Shown here: piece after piece, positions 41,091 through 50,677 of the stretch
Layout of the letters: every line of letters starts with the position of its first letter
Numbering within the stretch: the first letter of the stretch is position 1
DNA from: Ferruginibacter sp.
GTDB taxonomy: Bacteria > Bacteroidota > Bacteroidia > Chitinophagales > Chitinophagaceae
Length of the DNA: 64,000 nucleotides
Direction of reading: 5' to 3'
Assembly (NCBI GenBank): GCA_019638485.1
Contig: JAHBTP010000001.1
Span: 496,001-560,000 of the forward strand
The notes under the pieces: model-generated
The model's database searches: none
What the model was told of the DNA's origin: nothing
The model's input: the letters and a program-made list of their open reading frames with translations, nothing else
Program-made: the position numbers and the translations under genes

Positions 41091-42149
41091 ATGAAGAAAA
41101 TATTGTTACTTGTTTTTTGTATGCCTCTATTTGTGGTGGCACAAAATAAATCGAAAGCCAACAAAAAGGGTAAAACATTTCAAATTAGCGGAACAGTTAC
41201 CGGCTTTCCGGATAGTACTATAGTTGATTTTTTAGATGGGAGCAACGGTAGCCCTATTTCTACAACCTATCTTATTAAGGATAAGTTTTCAATTACCGGC
41301 AGGATGGAGCGTCCAGAATTTAGGATATTGTCTTTTGCCAAGCAGCAGAGGCAAATGATTCCTATTTTCTTAGATAATAGTAATGTAACGGTTACGGGTA
41401 GTCGAGATGCATTAGAGAATGTTGTAGTTGCAGGGTCATCTTCCCATGATGATTTTGTGGCTTTTACGAATCTATTGAAGCCCTACGAACATTTGTTTAA
41501 GCAGGAGGCGAGTGGTAGTCCTGCAGAAATGAAGGCGGCAGCCGATGTGCTCGAACAATTTGTAAGAAGGAATAATAAGTCTTATATGGCTCCTTTGGCC
41601 ATTATTCGTAATTATCAATTAGTAGAGGATGCCGATTTAATGAAGGAATTATATGATCTTTTACCACCGGAAGTTCAAGAGTCTTCTTTTGGGAAATACG
41701 TGGCAAGTCAAGTTGAGGATGCTAATCGTTTTCCGATTGGGAAGCCATTAGAAGAATTTAGTCAGGAGGATACTTCAGGGAATCTTGTTAAGCTATCTGA
41801 TTTTAAAGGCAAGTACGTTTTAGTAGATTTTTGGGCAAGCTGGTGTGGTCCTTGTCGGGCTGAGAATCCGAATGTGGTACAAGTGTTTGAAAAGTATAAG
41901 GATAAGAACTTTACTGTTTTTGGAGTTTCTCTTGATAAGTCTCGTGACCCATGGATTGCTGCAATTCATAAGGATAAATTGAATTGGGCACATGTAAGTG
42001 ATTTAAAGGGCTGGAACAATGCAGTAGCACAGAAGTTCCATATTTTCAGTATTCCTCAAAATCTTTTACTTGATCCTAAGGGGAATGTAATTGGAAAAAA
42101 TCTGCGTGGAGAGGCGTTAGGAGCTAAGCTAGCTAGTCTTTTAGATTGA
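41091..42149 (+). CDS. TlpA-like thiol-disulfide oxidoreductase with DUF4369-like N-terminus
   Basis: A 352-aa exported protein. The signal peptide is about residues 1-18 ([16 protein letters not shown]). An N-terminal beta-sandwich domain of DUF4369 type ([19 protein letters not shown]) spans about residues 30-130, and a helical linker follows. The thioredoxin-fold domain at about 215-350 has the redox motif WCGPC with C252 and C255, and the cis-Pro is in IFSIPQN near 324. Such proteins reduce or reshuffle disulfides in the periplasm, often for cytochrome c maturation or stress. No partner gene is adjacent. Its end overlaps convergent pdxJ by 9 nt. Confidence 0.87.
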   Translation: MKKILLLVFCMPLFVVAQNKSKANKKGKTFQISGTVTGFPDSTIVDFLDGSNGSPISTTYLIKDKFSITGRMERPEFRILSFAKQQRQMIPIFLDNSNVTVTGSRDALENVVVAGSSSHDDFVAFTNLLKPYEHLFKQEASGSPAEMKAAADVLEQFVRRNNKSYMAPLAIIRNYQLVEDADLMKELYDLLPPEVQESSFGKYVASQVEDANRFPIGKPLEEFSQEDTSGNLVKLSDFKGKYVLVDFWASWCGPCRAENPNVVQVFEKYKDKNFTVFGVSLDKSRDPWIAAIHKDKLNWAHVSDLKGWNNAVAQKFHIFSIPQNLLLDPKGNVIGKNLRGEALGAKLASLLD

Positions 42150-42875
42150 TTGTGTTTGGTTTAAACAGCGCTTATACATTTGAATTGTATTTTCCAAGCC
42201 AAAGTATAAGGCATCACATATTAGTGCGTGGCCAATAGATACTTCAAGGATAGTTGGAATGTTATGAACAAAGTAAGCAAGATTTTGTAGGTTAAGGTCA
42301 TGTCCGGCATTAATACCTATATTTAATTCCTTTGCTTTTTTAGCTGCTTCAATATAAGGAGCGATAGCGGATGCTTCCTTCCCTTCTTTGTACCCGCCTG
42401 CATACGCTTCGGTATATAATTCAATCCTGTCAGTACCGGTTTCTTTTGCTCCTTCAATCATATCAATGATAGGGTCAACAAAAATGGAAACCCGGATACC
42501 TGCATTTTTAAATATTGGGATTACATTTTTTAAAAAGGATGCATGCTTCCTGGTATCCCATCCATGATTACTGGTAATTTGTCCGGTTGTATCCGGGACT
42601 AATGTTACCTGATGCGGTTTATTTTTTAAAACCAGTTCAATAAACTTTTCTTCTATTGGATTTCCTTCAATATTAAACTCGGTGGTTACTATTTTTTTTA
42701 ATTCAAATACATCAGCATATTTTATATGGCGCTCATCAGGACGAGGATGTACGGTAATTCCTTCTGCTCCAAATTTTTCAATATCTACAGCAACTTTAAC
42801 CAAGTCAGGTAGATTTTGACCGCGTGCGTTTCGGAGTGTGGCAATTTTATTGATATTAACGGAAAGCCTTGTCAT
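42141..42875 (-). CDS. pdxJ: pyridoxine 5'-phosphate synthase PdxJ
   Basis: A 244-aa TIM-barrel enzyme that condenses 1-deoxyxylulose 5-phosphate and aminoacetone 3-phosphate to pyridoxine 5'-phosphate. [16 protein letters not shown] (residues 4-19) has the substrate-binding Asn, [14 protein letters not shown] (about 38-51) has the catalytic His and Arg residues, and [12 protein letters not shown] (about 198-209) has the second catalytic His. Length is normal. It converges on the TlpA-like gene and lies downstream of ahcY on the same strand; a strong terminator after ahcY separates them. Confidence 0.96.
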   Translation of the reverse strand: MTRLSVNINKIATLRNARGQNLPDLVKVAVDIEKFGAEGITVHPRPDERHIKYADVFELKKIVTTEFNIEGNPIEEKFIELVLKNKPHQVTLVPDTTGQITSNHGWDTRKHASFLKNVIPIFKNAGIRVSIFVDPIIDMIEGAKETGTDRIELYTEAYAGGYKEGKEASAIAPYIEAAKKAKELNIGINAGHDLNLQNLAYFVHNIPTILEVSIGHALICDALYFGLENTIQMYKRCLNQTQSI

Positions 42876-43027
42876 TGTACAAAGGTAATATCAAAAAATA
42901 ATATTCTATTTTCTGATTGGCATGGTTGAGATTAAAATTAATTTCCCTTTTAAGTTTTGAAGAAGTGGTATTCGAGATGAAAATAAACTTTCGTTTGTTC
43001 TTTACTGTTAGATATCCTAATAGGTAT

Positions 43028-43051
43028 AAAAAAACCCGCCGGGAGGCGGGT
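43028..43051 (-). terminator. intrinsic terminator of ahcY
   Basis: ACCCGCC (43034-43040) and GGCGGGT (43045-43051) form a 7-bp GC-rich stem with a 4-nt loop, followed on the minus strand by a T-run of 7. It lies 24 nt past the ahcY stop. Confidence 0.9.
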
Positions 43052-43074
43052 AAATTTATAGGTTGATACTCGAA

Positions 43075-44400
43075 TTAATATCGATACATGTCGGTTTTGT
43101 ATGGCCCTGCAGCAGGTATTCCCAGATACTCTGCTTGTGCATTAGTTAACACCTCAAGTTCAACACCGATTTTCTTTAAGTGTAGGCGAGCTACTTTCTC
43201 ATCTAGATGTTTTGGTAATACATAAACTTCATTTTTGTATTTATCTGCATGATTCCAAAGTTCTATTTGAGCCAATGTTTGGTTGGTGAATGAATTACTC
43301 ATTACAAAGCTTGGGTGGCCTGTTGCACATCCCAAATTCACCAACCTACCTTCAGCAAGCACAATGATATCATTTCCCTCTACGGTGTACAAATCAACCT
43401 GTGGTTTGATGCTGTTTTTTGTATGGCCATAGTTTTTGTTTAGCCATGCCATGTCAATTTCAATATCGAAGTGACCAATATTGCAGACAATAGCTTTGTC
43501 TTTCATCAGTTTAAAATGTTCACCAGTAATCAGGTCGCGACAACCGGAAGCAGTTACAATAATATCTGCTTCTTTCACGGCATCAATCATTTTTTTAACT
43601 TCAAAACCATCCATAGCAGCTTGTAAAGCACAGATGGGATCAATTTCAGTAACAATAACACGAGCTCCTGCGCCTTTTAAACTGGCTGCTGAGCCCTTGC
43701 CCACATCCCCATAACCACCTACAACAGCCACCTTCCCGGCCATCATCACATCTGTTGCACGTCGAATACTATCTACCAAAGATTCTTTACATCCGTATTT
43801 ATTATCAAACTTAGATTTAGTTACCGAGTCGTTTACGTTAATTGCAGGAATGGGTAGTGTACCTTTTTGCATTCTTTCGTATAAGCGATGAACTCCGGTT
43901 GTTGTTTCTTCACTTAATCCTTTAATATTTTTAACCAGTTCAGGATATTTATCAAAAGCAATATTTGTCAAATCTCCACCGTCATCCAAAATCATATTTA
44001 ACGGGCGGTCTTCACTACCAAAGAATAAAGTTTGTTCAATGCACCAATCAGCTTCTTCTTGTGTTTGTCCTTTCCATGCGAAGACCCCAATACCTGCGGC
44101 AGCAATTGCGGCAGCAGCATGATCTTGCGTGGAGAAAATATTGCAAGAGCTCCATTTAACCTCAGCTCCAAGAGCAACCAGGGTTTCAATTAAAACAGCT
44201 GTTTGAATAGTCATGTGAAGACAACCGGCAATGCGCGCACCTTTAAGGGGCTGAGATTTTCCGTATTCTTCGCGAAGGCTCATTAAGCCGGGCATTTCAG
44301 CTTCTGCAAGTTTAATTTCTTTACGGCCCCAATCAGCGAGGCTCATATCTTTTACTTTGTTTTTCAGGGTAAAGTCAATTTGACTGGAAATAGTTGTCAT
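43075..44400 (-). CDS. ahcY: S-adenosylhomocysteine hydrolase
   Basis: A 441-aa enzyme splitting S-adenosylhomocysteine into adenosine and homocysteine. The substrate domain has [16 protein letters not shown] (about 59-74), [15 protein letters not shown] (about 83-97) and [14 protein letters not shown] with the catalytic Lys and Asp. The NAD-binding Rossmann motif is [10 protein letters not shown] (about 229-238). The C-terminus ends KTDMYRY, the standard dimer-closing tail that reaches the partner's NAD. It regenerates the methyl cycle. TAAATTTG in the upstream region on the minus strand may be its -7 box; no riboswitch was recognised there. Confidence 0.97.
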   Translation of the reverse strand: MTTISSQIDFTLKNKVKDMSLADWGRKEIKLAEAEMPGLMSLREEYGKSQPLKGARIAGCLHMTIQTAVLIETLVALGAEVKWSSCNIFSTQDHAAAAIAAAGIGVFAWKGQTQEEADWCIEQTLFFGSEDRPLNMILDDGGDLTNIAFDKYPELVKNIKGLSEETTTGVHRLYERMQKGTLPIPAINVNDSVTKSKFDNKYGCKESLVDSIRRATDVMMAGKVAVVGGYGDVGKGSAASLKGAGARVIVTEIDPICALQAAMDGFEVKKMIDAVKEADIIVTASGCRDLITGEHFKLMKDKAIVCNIGHFDIEIDMAWLNKNYGHTKNSIKPQVDLYTVEGNDIIVLAEGRLVNLGCATGHPSFVMSNSFTNQTLAQIELWNHADKYKNEVYVLPKHLDEKVARLHLKKIGVELEVLTNAQAEYLGIPAAGPYKTDMYRY

Positions 44401-44531
44401 TTTTTGTAAAAATTTAATGCTGCAAATTTAATAAAAGTTAGAAAAATATCCTACACTACTTAAAATAAATAGAATAAATGCTTATTTTTAATAAGGTTAA
44501 TAGTGATAAATACTAAAAATATAAAGAAAAC

Positions 44532-45023
44532 ATGGCAAACAAAGAAATAAATTCCAAAATGGAATATCAGCCAGATGCAAAAGATAGGGAGATATTAAAA
44601 TTACTTCAGGCTAACGCGCGCATGACGGTTAAGGAAATTGGAGATAAGGTAAATTTAAGTCCAACTCCGGTGCATGAGCGAATTAAGCGATTGGAGCATA
44701 CAGGAGTAATTAAACAGTATGCAACTTTAGTAAATGCCGAAAAAGTAGATAAGGGATTAATGGTGATTTGTTATGTGTCTCTTAGGCAACACAATCGAGA
44801 AGCAGGAGCAAAATTTATCCAGGCTATTTTAGATATGAACGAGGTAATTGCCTGTTATAATATATCAGGTGAATTTGATTTTATGCTTAAGGTGGTGTGT
44901 AAGGATATGAATGCTTACTATGATTTTCATGTAAATAAATTGAGTCTTACTGAGAATGTCGGTAATCTGCAAAGTGTTTTTGTAATGGGGGTAATTAAGG
45001 ATACGCAGAAATTGGTGTGGTGA
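44532..45023 (+). CDS. Lrp/AsnC-family transcriptional regulator
   Basis: A 163-aa regulator. Winged HTH at about residues 18-68: DREILKLLQANARMTVKEIG and LSPTPVHERIKRLEHTG. The C-terminal RAM (ligand-binding) domain covers about 80-155, with EVIACYNISGEFDFMLKVVCKD. Ligand is unknown but usually an amino acid. It is divergent from ahcY with 131 bp between. Linkage to asnA about 6 kb away should not be over-read, since asnA has its own attenuator-like leader. Confidence 0.92.
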   Translation: MANKEINSKMEYQPDAKDREILKLLQANARMTVKEIGDKVNLSPTPVHERIKRLEHTGVIKQYATLVNAEKVDKGLMVICYVSLRQHNREAGAKFIQAILDMNEVIACYNISGEFDFMLKVVCKDMNAYYDFHVNKLSLTENVGNLQSVFVMGVIKDTQKLVW

Positions 45024-45080
45024 TATTTATTATCTTTTTATTATGAATTTTTATAAATAGTTTTAAGAAAATAATTACGT

Positions 45081-45812
45081 ATGAAATCTGTAGCAGGTAT
45101 AACGATAGCCTCACTTGGGCTTATTATTGCTTTTTTTGTAGCCGGGAATGCTTATAAGTATAAATATAAAACGACTGAGAATATTTTAGTTACCGGAGGT
45201 GCAGAAGTAGATTTTGTGAGTGATCAGATTGTTTGGTCGGGGAATTATGAAAGAAAAATGATGGATTTAAAAAGTGCGTATGCTTTATTGAAAAATGATG
45301 AGAACAGTGTAAGGGCGTATCTTTCCGGTAAGGGTATTGCACAGAGTGAAATGGTATTTTCTGCTATCAGTATTGATAAGGAGTTTTCTTATCATTATGA
45401 TGAGAATGGCCGCCAAACAAGTGCAGAGTTTACAGGATATAATTTACGGCAAAGTGTAACTGTGGATTCAAAAAAAATTGAAGAGGTGGAAAAAGTATCT
45501 CGTGAAGTAACTGAGCTCATTGAAAGTGGGATTGAGATAAACTCTTCATCCCCTTCTTATTATTATAGCAAGTTGTCTGAATTAAAAATAGATTTATTGG
45601 CAAAAGCCAGTGCTGATGCTAGATTGAGAGCTCAAACGATTGTGAAAAATGTGGGAGGTAAGTTAGGAAGTTTAAGAAAAAGCTCAATGGGTGTTTTTCA
45701 AATAACCGGTCAAAATATGGATGAAGATTATAGTTATGGTGGCTCGTTTAATACTTCCAGTAAAAATAAGACAGCGAGTATAACAGTAAAGGCTGAATTT
45801 GCTTTGGACTAA
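45081..45812 (+). CDS. SIMPL-domain (DUF541) periplasmic protein
   Basis: A 243-aa protein. An N-terminal hydrophobic helix (residues 6-22, TIASLGLIIAFFVAGNA) works as signal anchor or signal peptide. The remainder fits the SIMPL/DUF541 (BP26-like) family: beta-strand repeats around NILVTGGAEVDFVSDQIVWSG and the helical KIDLLAKASADARLRAQTIV near 175-195. Such proteins form ring-like oligomers; function is unclear. It follows the Lrp gene by 57 nt. Confidence 0.8.
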   Translation: MKSVAGITIASLGLIIAFFVAGNAYKYKYKTTENILVTGGAEVDFVSDQIVWSGNYERKMMDLKSAYALLKNDENSVRAYLSGKGIAQSEMVFSAISIDKEFSYHYDENGRQTSAEFTGYNLRQSVTVDSKKIEEVEKVSREVTELIESGIEINSSSPSYYYSKLSELKIDLLAKASADARLRAQTIVKNVGGKLGSLRKSSMGVFQITGQNMDEDYSYGGSFNTSSKNKTASITVKAEFALD

Positions 45813-45870
45813 AGTTGTGCAATGAGTAGGGAAATTCAACTGCGTGATGGCGTTCAGCGACAGCTATTTT

Positions 45871-46317
45871 TTATAAAAGTTTTATTTTTAAATCCTGGGC
45901 ATAAAATACTTTCCCGCTGGGGTCTTTAACAATAATATCAAAAAAGGTAATTGTTTCTCCTTTGTCAAATTGTTCAATCATAGGTTTTAGCCAGTAATGA
46001 GGAATGGGGGTTTCGGTAAATCGTTGTGATGCCAGGCTGGTGGTTGGAGATATTTTCCCTGATTCATCTTCTACAATGGCATTGCGCAGATAAGATAATT
46101 GGTAGCTGGCTATTGTATATACAACTCTTTGGTCATCTACACAACGCAAAGGTAGTACGATAATATTCTTTACTTCATCTATGGGAAGAGCAATTGAATC
46201 TTTGTATTGACCCAGTAGGGTTGAAATCTTTGGTCGTATCGCTTTTTTTGTTGGTTGAGCAAATACCAACGAGGTGGTAAATACAAAAAGCAAGGAGAGA
46301 AAGAGAAATTTCTTCAT
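45871..46317 (-). CDS. hypothetical secreted protein, possible GldM C-terminal-like domain
   Basis: A 148-aa exported protein with signal peptide MKKFLFLSLLFVFTTSLVFA. The mature part is beta-rich, with CVDDQRVVYTIASYQLSYLRNA and GETITFFDIIVKDPSGKVFY. The last stretch resembles the end of GldM, a T9SS/gliding protein, where VFIEDI-type strands and a following DGKxxx loop occur. The likeness is only at pattern level, so I call it hypothetical. It lies 75 nt downstream of valS on the same strand. Confidence 0.6.
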   Translation of the reverse strand: MKKFLFLSLLFVFTTSLVFAQPTKKAIRPKISTLLGQYKDSIALPIDEVKNIIVLPLRCVDDQRVVYTIASYQLSYLRNAIVEDESGKISPTTSLASQRFTETPIPHYWLKPMIEQFDKGETITFFDIIVKDPSGKVFYAQDLKIKLL

Positions 46318-46392
46318 GGCAGGATGTAATCTTTCTCTAATCTACATCCTTTTTATTATGTAAGATGTTAATTTTTTCCACTCCCAACTTAC

Positions 46393-49038
46393 TCACATAG
46401 TTAAGAGACTGTCTTCTATTACTTTAATTTTTGTTTCAGCGTCTGATTTCTTCTTTTTCTCTATAGCGACCACCTCAGGGCGTGCATTTTGGATAAACTT
46501 TTGATTATTTAGTTTTTTCTCTACACTTGCCAAGAATCCTTTTAGATACTCCAGTTCTTTAGTTAATTCTCCTTTTTGGAGGCTATTATCGTGAGGGACC
46601 GTAGGTTCAATGAAAATTTGGTTTTTATCAATCATCATCGGAATTAATCCCTGTGGAGGCATACTAATCCAATTTACTGATGTAGCATTAACTTGTTTTA
46701 GCAGGATGGGTAAGACCATATCAAAATCTTTTTTTCCGGTATCCATGATATAAATGTGGATTGGCTCTTTGGGTTTGATATGGTTTTTATTACGACAATC
46801 TCTAATTGCGGTAATGGTTTTCTGCAATGTAATTCCATGTTGTAACATTTCTGTATTGGCAATATGGATAGCACAATATTGTCTTATACACAGGTCTATT
46901 TCCCGTTCGTCTAAAAGATGATAAATCTCTTCGGTAATGAAAGGCATAAACGGATGGAGGAGGTGAAGTAATTCAGTAAAGAATATCTTCGTTTGCTCGT
47001 AAGTGTTAGTACTTAGTTCTTCGTCATTAGCCGGTTTAATCCATTCCAGATACCAGCTACAAAAATCATCCCAAATAAGGGAGTAAATAACTTTTAATGC
47101 TTCACTAAGTCTAAATTGGCTCATTAGTTCATCAACTTCAGTTTTTGCCTGTGCCAATCTTTGTGTAAACCATAAAACGGCAAAAGAGTCTGTTGAAGGG
47201 GAAGATTCAATATTTACTTTTTCTTTCCACATCTTCACCAATTTGAGCGCATTCCACATTTTATTGTTGAAGTTGCGTCCTTGTTCAAGTGATGCTTCAT
47301 CAAACAGTAGATCATTTCCTGCCGGAGAAGAAATCATTATTCCAAACCGAACAGCATCTGCGCCATATTTATCTATGAGCTCCAGCAGGTCGGGACTATT
47401 CCCAAGGCTTTTACTCATTTTCCTTCCTTGTTTATCCCGTACCATACCTGTGAAGTACACATCGCTGAAAGGAATCTGTTTTTCAAACTCCATTCCTGCC
47501 ATTATCATTCTGGCTACCCAAAAGAAAATAATATCTTGGCCAGTAACGAGAACAGAAGTAGGATAATAATATTTTATGTCCGGGTTTCCCGGGTTAGAAA
47601 TTCCATGGAATACTTCCATTGGCCAAAGCCATGAAGAAAACCAGGTGTCCAGTACATCCGGGTCTTGCGTAAAATTGGCTTTTATTGCGGGTTTCCCGGT
47701 TTGTTGTTCATATTTTAAAAAAGCTTCTTGTTCATTTTCTGCCACTATCATGTTCCCTTCATTATCATACCAGGCCGGGATTTGTTGGCCCCACCATAGT
47801 TGGCGGCTAATGCACCAGTCCTTTACATTTTCAAGCCAATATTTATAGGTAGCCAGAAACTTGTCACCGGGGTGGATTCGAATGTCACCATTAACCACTG
47901 CATGTAAAGCCGGTTGAGCGAGGTCTGACATTTTTAAAAACCATTGAGTACTTATTCTTGGTTCTACAACAACTCCTGTTCTTTGGCTATAACCTAAACG
48001 CGTAGTGTATGTTTCGTCTTTAATTAGCAGTCCGCTTTCGGCAAGTGCTTTAACTGTTTTCTTCCTGGCAATGAATCTTTCTTCACCCACAAAAACTTGT
48101 GCAGCTTCACTTAAGGTCCCGTCTTCATTAAGGGTATTAATTATTTCTAATTGGTATTTAAGGCCCAGGTTGTAATCGTTAATATCGTGTGCCGGTGTAA
48201 CTTTTAAAGCACCTGTACCAAATGAAGGGTCAACATATTCATCGAAGATAATAGGAACTCTTCGGTTAACTAATGGCACGATTGCATACTTTCCTTTCAG
48301 CTTCGTATAACGTTCATCGTTAGGATTAACACAAATACCGGTATCACCCATAATGGTTTCAGGGCGTTGTGTGGCAATGGTAATATATTCCGGAATAGTA
48401 TTATCCCCTTCTCTATCCACCTGGTATTTTACATAATAGAGCTTACCTTCTACATCTTTGTAATCAACCTCTTCGTCACTAAGGGCAGTTTTTGCAGCCA
48501 CATCCCAATTAATCATCCGTGCGCCCCGGTAAATAAGTCCCTTATTATATAAATTAACAAACACTTTAATTACCGCATCGTAATAGTGTTTGTCCATGGT
48601 AAAAGTAGTGCGATCCCAATCAACACTACAACCCAAGCGTTCAATTTGGTTATAAATGATATTGCCATATTTTTCTTTCCATTCAAAGGCATAGTGTAGA
48701 AATTCATTACGTGTGAGAGATTTTTTTTCAATGCCTCTTTCTTTAAGCATAGCAACAACCTTAGCCTCTGTAGCAATAGATGCATGATCGCTACCGGGCA
48801 CCCAGCATACATTAAAACCCGACATGCGTGATTTACGAACCAGGATGTCCTGAACCGTTTCATTTAGGGTATGTCCCATGTGTAACACACCCGTTACATT
48901 AGGTGGTGGAATAACTACGGTAAATGGTTTGCGGTTATCAGGAGTACTGCTAAAATACTTTTTAATTGCCCAATGCTTATTCCATTTGATTTCAATAGCT
49001 GCGGGTTCAAAATTCTTGCTCAATTCCATAATTGCCAT
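46393..49038 (-). CDS. valS: valyl-tRNA synthetase
   Basis: An 881-aa class I synthetase that charges tRNA-Val. The HIGH motif is HMGH in PPPNVTGVLHMGHTL (about 47-61), the editing CP1 domain covers about 190-340 with ITIATQRPETIMGDTGI, and KMSKS is in DKQGRKMSKSLGNSPD (near 535). A C-terminal coiled coil is present (about 815-881). A second in-frame ATG at 49029 (MELSKNFEP) matches the usual family N-terminus and may be the true start. A tRNA-Val gene lies 1.5 kb upstream. No Val-rich leader is apparent. Confidence 0.97.
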   Translation of the reverse strand: MAIMELSKNFEPAAIEIKWNKHWAIKKYFSSTPDNRKPFTVVIPPPNVTGVLHMGHTLNETVQDILVRKSRMSGFNVCWVPGSDHASIATEAKVVAMLKERGIEKKSLTRNEFLHYAFEWKEKYGNIIYNQIERLGCSVDWDRTTFTMDKHYYDAVIKVFVNLYNKGLIYRGARMINWDVAAKTALSDEEVDYKDVEGKLYYVKYQVDREGDNTIPEYITIATQRPETIMGDTGICVNPNDERYTKLKGKYAIVPLVNRRVPIIFDEYVDPSFGTGALKVTPAHDINDYNLGLKYQLEIINTLNEDGTLSEAAQVFVGEERFIARKKTVKALAESGLLIKDETYTTRLGYSQRTGVVVEPRISTQWFLKMSDLAQPALHAVVNGDIRIHPGDKFLATYKYWLENVKDWCISRQLWWGQQIPAWYDNEGNMIVAENEQEAFLKYEQQTGKPAIKANFTQDPDVLDTWFSSWLWPMEVFHGISNPGNPDIKYYYPTSVLVTGQDIIFFWVARMIMAGMEFEKQIPFSDVYFTGMVRDKQGRKMSKSLGNSPDLLELIDKYGADAVRFGIMISSPAGNDLLFDEASLEQGRNFNNKMWNALKLVKMWKEKVNIESSPSTDSFAVLWFTQRLAQAKTEVDELMSQFRLSEALKVIYSLIWDDFCSWYLEWIKPANDEELSTNTYEQTKIFFTELLHLLHPFMPFITEEIYHLLDEREIDLCIRQYCAIHIANTEMLQHGITLQKTITAIRDCRNKNHIKPKEPIHIYIMDTGKKDFDMVLPILLKQVNATSVNWISMPPQGLIPMMIDKNQIFIEPTVPHDNSLQKGELTKELEYLKGFLASVEKKLNNQKFIQNARPEVVAIEKKKKSDAETKIKVIEDSLLTM

Positions 49039-49137
49039 TCCTTACATTAAATATGAACGGCAAATTTACAGAAATCAGGTTGTGTGGTGAAGGTGTGGGT
49101 GTTAACTAAAAATATTAGTAAATTGCCATTTCTTTTT

Positions 49138-50466
49138 ATGTTATATGCTATTGTTGATATTGAGACTACTGGAGGTAAGCCGGCTCATGGTGGAATTACC
49201 GAAATTTCTATAGTTATTCATGATGGGAAGCGAGTGCAGCATATTTATAGTACATTGATTAATCCCCAACAGATTATTCCTTCCTTCATTGCATCTCTTA
49301 CAGGAATTTCTAATTCAATGGTAGCATCAGCACCGAAGTTTGATGAGGTGGCAGAAGATATTTACCTAATGTTGTATGATAAAGTTTTTGTGGCGCACAA
49401 CGTAAATTTTGATTATTCATTTTTGTATGAGAAATTGAAAAATTGCAATTTCACCTTACAAGTAAAACGGTTATGTACAATTCGTCTTTGTAGAAAAGTG
49501 TTTCCTCATTTACCTTCTTATAGTTTAGGTAATGTGTGCAAATCGCTAAATATTGAAATCAACAATAGGCATAGGGCTGAAGGGGATGCATTGGCTACTG
49601 CACAGTTATTTAAATTGTTGGTTGAGCATGGTGCGGAGGCTTATATTGAAAAGATGTTGAAACTTACCTCCGGTGATAAATGGTTACCCCTGTACGTAAA
49701 TAAGGATCAAGTAGATAATCTGCCTCAATCCACTGGGGTATATTATTTTCATGATGCCAAGCACAAGGTGATTTATTTAGGGAAGGCGATGAATATTAAA
49801 AAAAGGGTAAAAAGCCATTTTATTGGTTTTGATAACAGTGATCGGCGGCAGCATTTTCTTCGTAAAATTCGGAGTATAACATTTACTGTGTGTGCGAGTG
49901 AATTACATGCATTGATTTTTGAGAGTATTGAAATAAAACGATTATGGCCAAAGTATAATCGCAGTCAGAAGATGTTGGCACCTCGTTATGGATTATATAG
50001 TTTTTCTGATCAATGTGGTGTTATTCGGCTTGCTATTGATAAAAGAAAATCTTCTTTACCGGCATTGTACTATTTTAATATGCTTAAGGAAGGTAGAGTA
50101 TTATTGAAAAAAATGGTACAACAATTTTCTTTAATACCGCACTTTTGTTATTTAACTAAGGGAGATAAACCGGAAAAAATTGATGTGATTGCATATAATA
50201 AGCAAGTAAAAGCGGCACTTAAGAATTTGTCAATGCAATTACCCACTTTTTGGATTATGGAAAAGGGAGAGGATGGTCGTACCTTATACTTATTGATGGA
50301 TAAAGGATGTTTTTACGGTATGGGATATGTAGATGATAAAGTTAGAAGTCCAGATGAATTAAAGGATCGAATTGTACGTTATCCTGATAATGATTTTATT
50401 CGTACCAGATTGTATGATTATGCCTCTCGTTTTCCGGAACAGGTAACGTATTGGCGTGGTAAATAA
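49138..50466 (+). CDS. DnaQ-like exonuclease fused to GIY-YIG (UvrC N-terminal-like) nuclease
   Basis: A 442-aa fusion. The ATG at 49138 gives MLYAIVDIETTGGKP, the DEDD exonuclease motif I (DIE, residues 7-9); motif II is VFVAHNVNFDYSFL (near 83) and the third is in HRAEGDALATAQLF (near 145). After a linker, a GIY-YIG domain starts near residue 200, STGVYYFHDAKHKVIYLGKAMNIKKR, with GVYYF and the Tyr/Arg pair. A C-terminal helical region follows. The pair is typical of DinG/PolIII-epsilon-like repair nucleases that resemble Cho. It probably acts in nucleotide excision or mismatch processing. It is divergent from valS, with the annotated starts 100 nt apart. Confidence 0.88.
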   Translation: MLYAIVDIETTGGKPAHGGITEISIVIHDGKRVQHIYSTLINPQQIIPSFIASLTGISNSMVASAPKFDEVAEDIYLMLYDKVFVAHNVNFDYSFLYEKLKNCNFTLQVKRLCTIRLCRKVFPHLPSYSLGNVCKSLNIEINNRHRAEGDALATAQLFKLLVEHGAEAYIEKMLKLTSGDKWLPLYVNKDQVDNLPQSTGVYYFHDAKHKVIYLGKAMNIKKRVKSHFIGFDNSDRRQHFLRKIRSITFTVCASELHALIFESIEIKRLWPKYNRSQKMLAPRYGLYSFSDQCGVIRLAIDKRKSSLPALYYFNMLKEGRVLLKKMVQQFSLIPHFCYLTKGDKPEKIDVIAYNKQVKAALKNLSMQLPTFWIMEKGEDGRTLYLLMDKGCFYGMGYVDDKVRSPDELKDRIVRYPDNDFIRTRLYDYASRFPEQVTYWRGK

Positions 50467-50507
50467 TTTTAAGAATAGCGTTTACTTTTTGTAGGGTTAA
50501 ATTTTTT

Positions 50508-50537
50508 TTTGTTGAAATAAAAATCCGCTTATCTTTG
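50508..50537 (+). promoter_or_regulatory. promoter of tRNA-Val
   Basis: TTTG (50508-50511) and TATCTTTG (50530-50537) are 18 nt apart, a full Bacteroidetes consensus. The tRNA starts 13 nt further. Confidence 0.8.
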
Positions 50538-50550
50538 CCGTCCTAATTAA

Positions 50551-50625
50551 GGGAGCATAGCTCAGTTGGTTTAGAGCATCTGCCTTACAAGCAGAGGGTC
50601 CGCGGTTCGAGCCCGTGTGCTCCCA
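50551..50625 (+). tRNA. tRNA-Val (anticodon TAC)
   Basis: A 75-nt tRNA. Acceptor GGGAGCA (50551-50557) pairs with TGCTCCC (50618-50624); discriminator A is 50625. The anticodon arm CTGCC-TTACAAG-CAG-type reads TAC in the loop, and the T-loop has GGTTCGAGCCC. The CCA end is not encoded, so it depends on the CCA-adding enzyme in this window. Confidence 0.95.
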
Positions 50626-50630
50626 CAGAG

Positions 50631-50665
50631 AGGCCACATTGAAAAATGTGGCTTTATTATTTTTT
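50631..50665 (+). terminator. terminator after tRNA-Val
   Basis: GCCACATT (50633-50640) and AATGTGGC (50645-50652) form an 8-bp stem with GAAA loop, followed by a T-rich tail (TTTATTATTTTTT). Confidence 0.85.
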
Positions 50666-50677
50666 ATAAAAACTTTA